Below are positions 1-9,400 of a DNA stretch of 64,000 nt, in pieces (the first letter of the stretch is position 1; every line of letters starts with the position of its first letter). Source of the DNA: Clostridium_AM tanneri (GTDB lineage: Bacteria; Bacillota; Clostridia; Clostridiales; Clostridiaceae); contig NZ_JARUJP010000002.1 in assembly GCF_033659955.1 (NCBI RefSeq), positions 62,001 through 126,000 of the forward strand, written 5' to 3'. A model generated the notes under the pieces. The model was not told the DNA's origin, did no database searches, and was given only the letters and a program-made list of their open reading frames with translations. A program made the position numbers and the translations under genes.

Positions 1-202
1 CAGAAATACCCCTTTGTTTTTCTATTTCCATCCAGTCTGACACTGCATGTTTTGATGCTTTTCTAGCCTTAACAGAACCTGCAAGTCTTATAGCACCTCC
101 ATATAACAGAAGCTTTTCAGTTAATGTTGTCTTTCCGGCATCTGGGTGAGATATTATTGCAAAGGTTCTTCTTCTTTCAATCTCTCTTATTAAGTCAGCC
201 AC
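1..202 (-). CDS. prfC: Peptide chain release factor 3, N-terminal part (cut by window edge)
   Basis: Only the first 67 or so codons are present; the gene runs off the left edge. The translation starts MADLIREIERRRTFAIISHP and continues with the GTPase P-loop HPDAGKTTLTEKLL and KASKHAVSDWMEIEKQRGIS, the characteristic N-terminus of RF3, which recycles RF1/RF2 from the ribosome after termination. The start is a GTG preceded by AGGAGAG; no ATG lies in frame between it and the upstream in-frame TAA. A consensus-like promoter sits about 110 bases upstream. The family call is firm; nothing can be said of domains II and III, which lie outside the window. Confidence 0.93.
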   Translation of the reverse strand, partial: MADLIREIERRRTFAIISHPDAGKTTLTEKLLLYGGAIRLAGSVKARKASKHAVSDWMEIEKQRGIS

Positions 203-258
203 AGCTCTCTCTCCTCTTCTTTTTGCTATTATTCCGTAGTTTTCGCTTTATAAATATA

Positions 259-282
259 GGATGCTTGTTATTACAAACATCC
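259..282 (-). other. Stem-loop in the prfC leader
   Basis: On the minus strand GGATGTTTGT and ACAAGCATCC pair over 10 bp (one G-U) around an AATA loop. It falls in the 5' untranslated leader between the proposed prfC promoter and the GTG start. The bases after it are A/T-rich but lack a clean T-run, so it could be an attenuator, an mRNA-stabilising element or chance. Confidence 0.4.
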
Positions 283-308
283 ATCATAACTTTTTCAAAA
301 CAAATTAA

Positions 309-337
309 ATTATATCATTTCACATACTAACTTTCAA
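309..337 (-). promoter_or_regulatory. Probable sigma-A promoter of prfC
   Basis: Minus strand TTGAAA, 17-base spacer, TATAAT, with a TG one base ahead of the -10 (TGATATAAT, extended -10). It gives a leader of roughly 100 bases before the prfC GTG. Confidence 0.6.
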
Positions 338-438
338 CAAAAACAGCCTTATGCACCTCTATGGAATATGTATGACGGTAATCGTTTAACTTACCATGTA
401 ATTACTTGTCACTGCTTGTTATTACCTTCTCCGGTAAT

Positions 439-466
439 TTGCTTTAACTGAAGTAGAATATATAAT
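439..466 (+). promoter_or_regulatory. Probable promoter of the HAD phosphatase gene
   Basis: TTGCTT, 16-base spacer, perfect TATAAT, about 80 bases before the ATG. Together with the divergent prfC promoter it accounts for the roughly 350-base gap between these genes, in which I see no other gene. Confidence 0.5.
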
Positions 467-549
467 TATTATGATACTGGACTGAGTTAACTAGAGGGGT
501 GCTTTATTATCCCTAAATAATATAAAAATAGAAACTTGGAGGTAATTTA

Positions 550-1368
550 ATGTATAAATTAGTAGCACTTGATATGGATGGTACCTTACTAAATGAAGAT
601 AAAACTATATCTAAAGAGAATTTAGAAGCTATAAAAAATGCTCAGAAAAATGGCGTAAAGGTAGTTTTAGCTACTGGAAGACCTATAAAAGGTATCGAAA
701 AATACCTAAAGGAATTAAACCTGATTACTGAAAATGACTATGCTGTTACCTTTAATGGTGCAGTAATTCAAAATACTAAAACCGGAAAAGTTATAGCTGA
801 AAATCTTCTAAATCTAGATGATGCTAAGTATATATATAATTTAACTGCTAAATTAGGTGTTGGAATTTTTATATCTACTCCTAATTCTTGTATAACACCT
901 AAAGCTGACAAGTATAGTGAATTAGAAACTACTATGAATAACCTTCCATTAGAAATTTTAGACTTTAATAAAATTAATGAAGATACTACTGTCGTTAAAG
1001 TAATTGTTACAGGTGATGAGGAGATTTTATCTGAAGCAGCAGAAAAGCTTCCTAAAGAAATATATAATAAATATACAGTGGTAAGAAGCGCTCCTTTTTT
1101 CCTTGAATTTATCAATAAGAAAGTTAATAAGGGTTTTGGAGTAGAACTTCTAGCTAAAAGCCTCGGTATAAATTCAAAAGAAGTAATTTGCATGGGTGAC
1201 GCTGGAAATGACATACACATGATAAAATACGCTGGACTTGGCGTTGCTATGGGTAATGCCTTCCCAGAAGTGAAAAAAATAGCTAACTATGTAACAAAGA
1301 CAAATATAGAAAATGGTGTTGCTCATGTAATAAACAAATTTATTCTAGAAGATGGCAAGGCTTGTTAA
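550..1368 (+). CDS. Cof-type HAD-IIB family phosphatase
   Basis: This 272-residue protein has the HAD motif I DMDGTLL at residues 8-14 (nucleophile Asp8, acid/base Asp10), a motif II region around VVLATGRP, and motif III/IV MGDAGNDIHM near residue 215. These mark the Cof/YidA branch of soluble sugar-phosphate and nucleotide phosphatases, with a C2B cap inserted between motifs II and III. Substrates in this branch (sugar phosphates, FMN, pyridoxal phosphate) cannot be told from sequence. GGAGG lies 7 bases before the ATG. It is monocistronic, convergent with trpS, and the two share a hairpin terminator. Family call firm, substrate unknown. Confidence 0.9.
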   Translation: MYKLVALDMDGTLLNEDKTISKENLEAIKNAQKNGVKVVLATGRPIKGIEKYLKELNLITENDYAVTFNGAVIQNTKTGKVIAENLLNLDDAKYIYNLTAKLGVGIFISTPNSCITPKADKYSELETTMNNLPLEILDFNKINEDTTVVKVIVTGDEEILSEAAEKLPKEIYNKYTVVRSAPFFLEFINKKVNKGFGVELLAKSLGINSKEVICMGDAGNDIHMIKYAGLGVAMGNAFPEVKKIANYVTKTNIENGVAHVINKFILEDGKAC

Positions 1369-1410
1369 TGCCTATGAATAAAACCCCGTAACTGTATATT
1401 ATAAAAATGA

Positions 1411-1455
1411 AAAGCATGTGATTTTATATAAATACTCAATTAAATCACATGCTTT
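1411..1455. terminator. Bidirectional terminator between HAD phosphatase and trpS
   Basis: AAAGCATGTGATTT pairs perfectly over 14 bp with AAATCACATGCTTT around a 17-base A/T loop. It lies between two convergent genes and can serve both. Confidence 0.7.
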
Positions 1456-1485
1456 AGTTATACTCTTTTATTAAATATAGAAAAC

Positions 1486-2490
1486 TTATTTAGACACAGG
1501 AATAAAACCTATCTTTTTCTGCATTTTTCTTAGCATTTTGCTAGAAACATAGTAAGCTTTTTCTGCTCCTTTTTTATATATGCTTTCAATATATTCTTTA
1601 TCGTTCAAAATTTCATTTACCTTTTTCTGTATAGGTTCTAGCTCATTTACTATAGCCTCTGCTACGTCAACTTTAAACTGAGCATACCCCTGTCCTTGAT
1701 ATTTATTTTCTATTTCCTCTATAGTCATGCCTGTTATAGCGTTTAATATTGTAATTAAATTTTTCACTCCAGGCTGCTCATCACTATATTTAACAACTCC
1801 TATGCTATCTGTAACAGCCCTGCTTATTTTCCTTCTTATAACCTCTGGAGGATCCATTATCAGTATATAGCTATTAGGGTTATCTGATGACTTTGACATC
1901 TTCTTAGTTGGCTCTTGCAAATCCATGATTTTAGCACCTGCTTCTGGAATGTATGGTTCAGGTATATTGAATGTAGGGCTATATAGATTATTAAATCTTT
2001 CTGCCAAATCCCTAGTAAGCTCCAAATGCTGCTTTTGATCTTTTCCAACAGGTACTAAGTCTGCGTTATAAATTAATATATCTGACGCCATTAACACAGG
2101 ATAATTTAAAAGCCCTGCGCATACAGATTCTCCATATCTACTTGACTTATCTTTAAATTGAGTCATTCTTCCAAGTTCACCTGTATAGGTATAACAATTT
2201 AATAACCAAGCAGCTTCAGCATGAGTAGGTACATGTGACTGAATAAATATTGTGTTTTTTTCTGGATCAATCCCTGCTGCTAAATATATTGCAAGTACTT
2301 CTAAAGTTCTTCTTCTTAATTCCTTTGGTTCCTGCCTTACAGTTATTGCATGTAAATCTACAACACAATAATAACAATCATATTGGTCTTGTAGTTTTAC
2401 CCAGTTTTTCAAAGCTCCTAAATAATTCCCTAGTGTTAGGTTTCCTGATGGTTGAATACCACTAAATATTACTTTTTTCTTTTCATCCAT
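1486..2490 (-). CDS. trpS: Tryptophanyl-tRNA synthetase
   Basis: A class I aminoacyl-tRNA synthetase of 334 residues, normal for bacterial TrpRS, that charges tRNA-Trp. The N-terminal GIQPSGNLTLGNYLGAL (residues 11-27) carries the HIGH-equivalent signature, and KMSKS lies near residue 197, followed by SYILIMDPPEVIRRKI. The adenylate-binding ASDILIYNADLVPVGKDQKQHLELTRD block is typical of TrpRS. AGGTATAAACT precedes the ATG. Expression is almost certainly controlled by the tRNA-sensing T-box leader directly upstream, whose specifier reads UGG (Trp), independently supporting the assignment. Confidence 0.97.
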   Translation of the reverse strand: MDEKKKVIFSGIQPSGNLTLGNYLGALKNWVKLQDQYDCYYCVVDLHAITVRQEPKELRRRTLEVLAIYLAAGIDPEKNTIFIQSHVPTHAEAAWLLNCYTYTGELGRMTQFKDKSSRYGESVCAGLLNYPVLMASDILIYNADLVPVGKDQKQHLELTRDLAERFNNLYSPTFNIPEPYIPEAGAKIMDLQEPTKKMSKSSDNPNSYILIMDPPEVIRRKISRAVTDSIGVVKYSDEQPGVKNLITILNAITGMTIEEIENKYQGQGYAQFKVDVAEAIVNELEPIQKKVNEILNDKEYIESIYKKGAEKAYYVSSKMLRKMQKKIGFIPVSK

Positions 2491-2542
2491 AGTTTATACC
2501 TCCAATTCTTTAATCAAATTTTATTGGTTTACTGCTAAATAT

Positions 2543-2819
2543 AAAAAAGCCCTATGACTATAAATAGTCATAGGGCGCATTACCGCTGTGCCACCTAAGT
2601 TTAAAAAGATAATTAATCTTTTCCTTATTATGAATACAATAATATTCCAGCCTTTATAACGTAAGGCACACGTCAGAAGACTACTTTAAATTCATCTCGA
2701 ACCTCTAGGACCCATTCAGTTTAAGCATAATTACCGTAATTCCACCATCTACGACTCTCTTAAATCTGTATTTAAACTTACTTGCTTCCCTTCAATGGTT
2801 ATATAATGATTTAATTCTT
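2543..2819 (-). promoter_or_regulatory. T-box riboswitch, tryptophan specific, ahead of trpS
   Basis: Read on the minus strand, the leader shows Stem I elements (AGAGAG, then a GGTGGAATTACGG region), a specifier loop reading GAA-TGG-GTCC, and the T-box sequence AGGTGGCACAGCGGTAATGCGC. A perfect 12-bp terminator hairpin follows (GCCCTATGACTA/TAGTCATAGGGC, loop TTTA) with a T-run. The specifier TGG is the Trp codon, matching the gene. Uncharged tRNA-Trp would pair at the specifier and T-box to prevent termination. The T-box (GTGGCACAGCGG) deviates slightly from the usual GGTGGNACCGCG. Confidence 0.92.
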
Positions 2820-2825
2820 TCTAAT

Positions 2826-2854
2826 ATAGTATTCCCTAAAAATGTAATTGTCAA
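2826..2854 (-). promoter_or_regulatory. Sigma-A promoter of the trpS leader
   Basis: Minus strand perfect -35 TTGACA, 17-base spacer, -10 TACTAT, placed just upstream of T-box Stem I. Confidence 0.75.
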
Positions 2855-2920
2855 TACTTTTTTAAAATCATTATATAGAATTAAAAGTTAACTGTGAAAA
2901 AGTAGCCTTAGAGTTATTAT

Positions 2921-3292
2921 TTATTTTTTCCACAAACCATGTAGATTACAATATTCTCTTGCATATAGAATTTCTTCATCGATCTTGAAAATAGCTTCTG
3001 GCTTTTCACCTGGTTTCAAATGCTTTCTATATACCTTGTTTTCAGTGTGTATCTCTATCCACTCAATATAATGAACTTCCTGCATTGGATGTTCTACAGC
3101 CCCAACCTTCACTAATACTCCACCATCTATTTTTTCTATAACTGGCACATGTTTCTCTAAAGCTGCATCAACAGTGTTCTCTTCTAGTTTCTTCATTGGT
3201 TTGCCACAGCAGTGTAGAGTTCCTCCTTTATGAAGTACCTCAACCATATTACCGCAAATCTCACACTTATAAACTTGTTTAACTTCTGTCAT
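2921..3292 (-). CDS. dfx: Desulfoferrodoxin (2Fe superoxide reductase)
   Basis: This 123-residue protein has both iron centres of class I superoxide reductase. Center I (desulforedoxin-like) has Cys10, Cys13, Cys28 and Cys29 (CEIC...CC). Center II, the active site, has His48 (EKHVP, with the Glu/Lys loop before it), His68, His74, Cys115 and His118 (CNLHGLW). It reduces superoxide to peroxide in the cytoplasm without releasing oxygen, an anaerobe's alternative to superoxide dismutase. AAGGAGG lies 9 bases before the ATG. It is a single gene whose upstream region holds two PerR-box-like sequences, consistent with peroxide-responsive control. Confidence 0.96.
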   Translation of the reverse strand: MTEVKQVYKCEICGNMVEVLHKGGTLHCCGKPMKKLEENTVDAALEKHVPVIEKIDGGVLVKVGAVEHPMQEVHYIEWIEIHTENKVYRKHLKPGEKPEAIFKIDEEILYAREYCNLHGLWKK

Positions 3293-3317
3293 TGTTCATT
3301 CCTCCTTAAACATTTAG

Positions 3318-3387
3318 TACTTACTAATAATTATTCTCGATAAATTCCTAAAATCCTTCTTTTTTGAATAATTATTATTAGCAAGTA
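3318..3387 (-). promoter_or_regulatory. Large inverted repeat with two PerR-box-like arms upstream of dfx
   Basis: The arms at 3318-3336 and 3366-3387 are inverted copies of each other with one mismatch and a 3-base insertion, separated by 29 bases. On the minus strand the promoter-distal arm contains TAATAATAATTATTC, matching 12 of the 14 defined positions of the PerR consensus TTATAATNATTATAA; the proximal arm contains GAATAATTATTAGTA, matching 10 of 14. I cannot fix a -10/-35 here with confidence. As RNA the arms would also form a long hairpin. Confidence 0.5.
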
Positions 3388-3449
3388 TTAAAGTATGTTT
3401 TATACTACATTTATAATTATATGCAGCATATTTTAAAACAGAAGTTTAA

Positions 3450-3480
3450 TAGGTGCAAACTAAAAATTAGTTTACACCTA
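3450..3480 (-). terminator. Terminator of the glucan synthase-like gene
   Basis: On the minus strand TAGGTGTAAACTAA pairs with TTAGTTTGCACCTA over 14 bp (one G-U) around a TTT loop, just after the stop codon. The following T-run is weak. The mismatch is C/A on the other strand, so the hairpin is better formed on this one. Confidence 0.6.
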
Positions 3481-3487
3481 CTCCTAA

Positions 3488-6400
3488 TTAGATCACTACC
3501 TTAACTTCGTACTCTCCGGATTGAAGAATAGGAATCACTCCATCTTTCAACAACTTCTCTCCAATCCAAATTCCTTTTTCTTCTCCTCTTTCAATATTTA
3601 TATTATATTTGCATTTTCCTCTACTGTAACAAATTTTATATTGCTGCCAGCTATCTGGAACACATGGAGCTATAGTAAATCCTCTACTCCCAACAAACTT
3701 AAAGCCTAATATACTTTCTATTCCTGTTCTATACATCCATCCAGCAGCACCGGTATACCAGCTCCAACCTCCTCTACCAGTATGGGGTTCTACAGCGTAG
3801 ACATCTGCAGTCATAACATAAGGTTCTACTTTGTAAACCTGACTATTTAAATACGTCCTTGAATGATTTATAGGATTTATCATGTGAAATATTCTCCATG
3901 CATCATTATTTAACCCCATCTTAGCCATAGCTAGAATTACCCATATAGATGCGTGAGTGTATTGGCCACCATTTTCTCTTACTCCCGGTACATAACCCTT
4001 TATATAGCCAGGTTCTAGGAAGGATTTATCAAAGGCTGGTGTTAATAACAACACTATTCCTTTATCTTCTTTTATAAGGTTTCTCTGTAAGGCTTCCATA
4101 GCCTCTTTTGCTCTAGATTCCTTAGCTGCTCCAGATATAACTGACCAGGATTGGGATAATGAATCTATCTGACACTCATCATTTTGTTTAGAACCTAGAG
4201 GTGTTCCATCATCGAAGTACGCTCTTCGATACCAACCTCCATCCCAAGCATTTTTCTCTAAGTTTTCTCTGATAAATTCCTTCATTCTTTCGTATTCTTT
4301 TGCTCTTTCCCAATCCTCTTTTTTATTAGACAGCTCAACAAAGTTATCTAATATACTATACAAAAACCATCCAAGCCATACACTTTCTCCTTTTCCCTTG
4401 TTTCCAACGGTGCTCATTCCATCATTCCAGTCACCTGATCCCATAAGAGGTATATTATGCGGTCCAAATCTTAATCCTCTCTCTATTGCCTTTACACAAT
4501 GTTCATAAATGCTTCCTTTTCTATCTGATATTCTAGATATATTATACCTTTCATCCTCCCCTTCTTTTAATTCTTCATCCTCTAAATAGGTTACCTCTTC
4601 ATCTAAAATACTAAGGTCTCCAGTATTTTGTATATAATCTATAACTACAAAAGGAAGCCATAGTAAGTCGTCTGAAAATCTTGTTCTTATTCCGCTATCT
4701 ACTACAGGATGCCACCAATGCTGAACATCTCCCTCTAAATATTGTCTAGAAGCACTGTAAATAATCTGTTTTCTCGTAATTTCAGGTTCCAGGTAACCTA
4801 CCGCCATAACATCCTGAAGTTGATCTCTAAAACCATAAGCTCCACCAGATTGATAAAAAGCTGTTCTTGCCCAGTACCTACAAGATATAACCTGATACAT
4901 GAGCCAACCATTTATCATTAGATCCATTGACTTATCAGGAGTTTCTACCTGAATAGTGCCTAGGAGATCCTTCCAGTAAGTTTTTACGTTAATTAATTCC
5001 TTCTCTGCCCTATCAGTTTCCATATACTTTCCTGTAACTCTTTCTATGTCTTCAAAACTTTCTTCCTGACCAAGCATAACTAATATCTCTTTGCTCTCTC
5101 CTTTGTTTAGAGTTATTTTAACACTTTCTGCAAGACAGGGATCAAAACCTGCTCCTACAGTATTGGGAAGGGAATTAAGCTTTAATCCTTTAGGCTGCCT
5201 TATACTTTCTCCTCTTCCGATAAAGTCCACTCTTCTTCCTGTATATGTTAACTGTTCTCCTCCAAAAACTTTTAGGTAACATACTAACTTACCAAAATGT
5301 TCACTATAAGGATTTTTTGCATATATGTACTGGGCTTCATCATTAAACCCTGTAAATATATACTGTGCAGTTTGTTCATGAGTTACCCCAAGCACTAATT
5401 TTGCATAGTAGTTTATAGATAGTTTCCTTTCCTCATTAGTATTATTTTTCAGCCTTATTTTACATAACTTAACTCTTTCATTCATATCAACAAATACAGT
5501 CATTTCTCCTAGTATTCCATAAACCTCATGCTTAAAGGTAGAGTAACCAAATCCGTGCTCTATTAAATATTCTCCTTCATCTCTTATAGGCTTAGGAGAT
5601 ATGCTCCATAACTTCCCTGTATCTTCATCTCTTATATATATCTGTTCAGCCTCACTATCTATTACAGGGTCATTTGACCAAGTTGTAAGTTTGTTTTCCC
5701 TACTATTTTTATTCCAGCTGTAAGATATACCACTTTCAGAAACATGAAAACCAAATTTTCCGTTAGATATAACATTTATCCATGGTGCAGGAGTATTATT
5801 ATAGTTATTTAACAGTATGACATATGAGTTAGCTTCAGAATTAAAGCCTCCTATACCATTAAAATAATGTAGTTTAGGTATCTGTAACTTTTCAGGGATA
5901 GTATTATACTCTTTTGGATTAACACCTAGTAGGTCCAGACTCTCCTTGTTTTCTTCTTTGTCTTTAACCTGGGATATTAATGAACCTTTATCTCCATCTA
6001 TAACTAATCTTGCTATAGCTATAAGCAGTTCTATATCCTCCTCTTTAATAGTAGCTGTATTGTGAAGAAAAACTCCTCCAGCTTTATTTTGCTTATCTCT
6101 TGCATGGCTGGAGCTTATCAAATCTCTTACAGTATCATTAACAGATTGAATATATGAGTTTCCTTGTAAATTTATAATAACTAAGTCCACCTTTAATCCC
6201 TTTATACTCCAGTATTCATGAGCATTTAACAGCTGTCTTGCTAAATCTATATGTTTTTCATCCCTAATTATAAGCAGAACTATAGGTAAATCTCCTGATA
6301 TTCCATAAGGCCATAAAGCTGACTGGCTTTTGCTTATTTTAGTGATATAATCAACCCTATCTTTAAACAAAGAGCTAATAAATAGTATCTTTGATGCCAT

Positions 6401-9400
6401 AAGTTGATATATGTTAGCTTGAGATGATTTTATACCTAAGTATTTTAATTCAACCTGAACACCAGTCCAGGAAAGCTCAAAGGTTCTATTTATATTTTGA
6501 ATATCACTGTACTTTCTACCTAACTCTACTATCTCTTCTCTAGAGTTGGCCACAGCTGTTGCATACGCTACTGTACAGGTCTCTCCTTTTTCTATTCTTA
6601 CTCTAACTCTCATACTAATTATAGGGTCCAACACAGCTCCCACTGTCATTCCTAACTGAGCGTCGTTATCCATAGCCTGAGGATTAGTTAAATCTCTACC
6701 TCTTCCTATAAAATTAGCTCTGCTAGTTTCATACTGCACTGATCCTATGACATTTCCTTCTAAGGCAACAGTCTGCATTACCCAAGGCTTTTTATCTCCC
6801 TTAGCCCTTGGCCTTCTATTTGCAAGTATGCATCCTGGTTCATCTACAAACTCAGTTTTTATAAAAAGGTTACTAAAAGCTGGATGCACTAAATCTGCAT
6901 TATAAGGTGCTAGTGTTACTTCACAGTAACTGGTGATTTCCACTTCTCTCGGATGTTCACTACTATTAGTTATAGAAATCCTTCTTACTTCTGCGTTATC
7001 CTCAGTGGAAACTGTAACTTCTGTATGAGTTCTTATATTACCATCCTTCCTTTTAAATTCTGCTTTATCAAGAGAAAATGCTACAGAATACTCTTCTCCC
7101 TCATATTTGCAAGGTTCATAGGTGGCACTCCAGAACTCATTACAATTTAAATTCTTTATATAAAAGAACATTCCAGTATCATCTACTGTTGCATCTTCCC
7201 TCCACCTATATATTGTCATATCATTATTTTTGCTATAACCGCTTCCGCTATTGGTTATCATCAAAGCATAATTTCCATTTGAAATCAAGTGAGTTTCCGG
7301 TATTTCTGTTTTAACTGTATTATATTCTCTTACAGCCATGTGCTGCTTTTCTACTACAACATCTGGATTATCATACTGCTGTTCTCTATCATATACCACA
7401 GCCTTTGTTAATTTTTCTTGTAAAAGTAATTCTGTTGCTTTTACTTCAGGAATCCTATGAAATCTTTGCTGCAAAATATTATTCTTTAAAGCGTTATCTA
7501 AGGCCATAAGGCTCATACCTTCATGATGAACCATAAAACATTTTACTAATGCCTTCCCACATCCCTTTTGAAGTCTTTCCTTAGTATAGTCTACTGATTC
7601 ATAAAAACCATATTTTCCTTCTAAGCCCATATTAATAAGGTTCTTTATATTCTCAAAAGCTCCCCTAAAGTCTACCTGAAGAGCCATAACAGTAGCATAT
7701 GGGGCTATTACTAGTTCATTTGCAAGCCCTCTTTTTAGTCCTATGCCTGGTACCCCAAAAGCCTTATACTGATAATTCTTACCTAAATCAAAATAGTAAT
7801 ATGCTGATTCAGATATTCCCCAAGGTACTCCTCTTTTCATACCATATCGCTTTTGCCCCTCTACTACCGATTTATAAGTTTCGTCAAGAAGAGTATCAGG
7901 ATAATTTTTCATAACTAAAAGTGGCATCAAATATTCAAACATCGTTCCTGTCCAAGATACTAAACCTTTGCTTTTATCTATGAGTGTTAGTGCTCTACCT
8001 AATGCAAACCAATGAGATTGTTTAACTTCTCCCCTTGCTATAGCTATAAAACTAGCCTGCCTTGCTTCCGATGCTAATAAATCGTAGTAACTGTTTCCTA
8101 AACTATCTCTCTCTACATCATAACCTATAGTAAAAAGCTGTCTTTTTTCATCGTAGAGCATCCTGAAACTAGTATCTTCTGCTATATTATTTAATCTTCT
8201 TATTAAATCATCCATCTTTGTTAAAAGGTCATTCAGTTCTCTTCTACTTGCATCCACTAGTTGAACTAATTGATTAATCCAGTCTTCATTTTTATAAAGC
8301 TTCTGCGAAGAGCCTATAACATAATCCTCAAGAGATTGAAGCTCCTGGGAAATTTTATTTATTGGAGTCTGTAGCAATAGCTTCTCTATTACTTTATCTA
8401 AGTTAGAAAACTTATCTAAATTTTGTTCTAAAATTTCTAACCAAGGAGTTAACCTTTTTAGTTCATTTAAACCTTTTCCAACTTGATGCTTTAGTTTTTC
8501 ATTCCAATATAAATTTATTTGATTAGCTCTTCTTTCCGCATCTATAACTTTACCCCAAATAATGCTTAAAATATTCTTCCATAATCCTACACTAAACTCC
8601 CTATTTTTTAATTCCATCAAGGAGTCAGCATAAAAATCCTTCAACCCCAATAACTTTTCTATCTCATCACCAGCAAGCTTTAGAGTATCCTCTAGACCTG
8701 TAATTAGATTTTTACTTAGTAACGGACTATTCATTTGTTCCCTTATCGCTTCATTTACAAGCCATATATAGCTAACAAGATTTCCACTGTCAACAGTGGA
8801 AATATATCTTGGATATAGTGGATTCTTGCTTCTGGTGTCATACCAATTATAAAAATGTCCTTTATACCTCTCTAGAGATTCCATACTAGTAACTACTCTA
8901 TCAATTCTCTGCTTAAATTCTAGCACTCCAATATAACCCAGATCATATGCCACTGTATTAGAGGTTAATCCCATCCCCATGTTAGTTGGAGATGTTCTAC
9001 TGGCGATTCCATTTGCAGGGTCTTCTTGATAGTTATCTGGTGCGAGCCAATTATCTTTTTCACTTACAAAGTCCTCAAAATATGCCCATGTCTTCCTACT
9101 TAGTCTTCTTAATGTATCTTTCTGTTCTTCTGTAAATTCCCTTTTATCTGCTTTTACATTCTTGCTTATGCTATAGGCCATCAACGGGCTAAGAAACCAA
9201 ATGATAGAGGAAGGGAGCATTATCAAACCTGTTTCATAGGAACTCATAAAAGCTAAGTACGCTATGAATACACTTATCATACTTCCTGGCCACATGGAAA
9301 CTATAAAATCTTTTAATTCTCTTCCTGTACTTTGTTCTACATCTTCTGCAGTCTGCCACTGCAGTAGATTTTTCTTGCTTATGTAAAGTCTATACAAAGT

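Noticed and set aside
768..1220. 150-codon open frame on the minus strand across the HAD phosphatase gene
   Set aside because: Antisense to a gene with intact HAD motifs; nothing recognisable in the translation.
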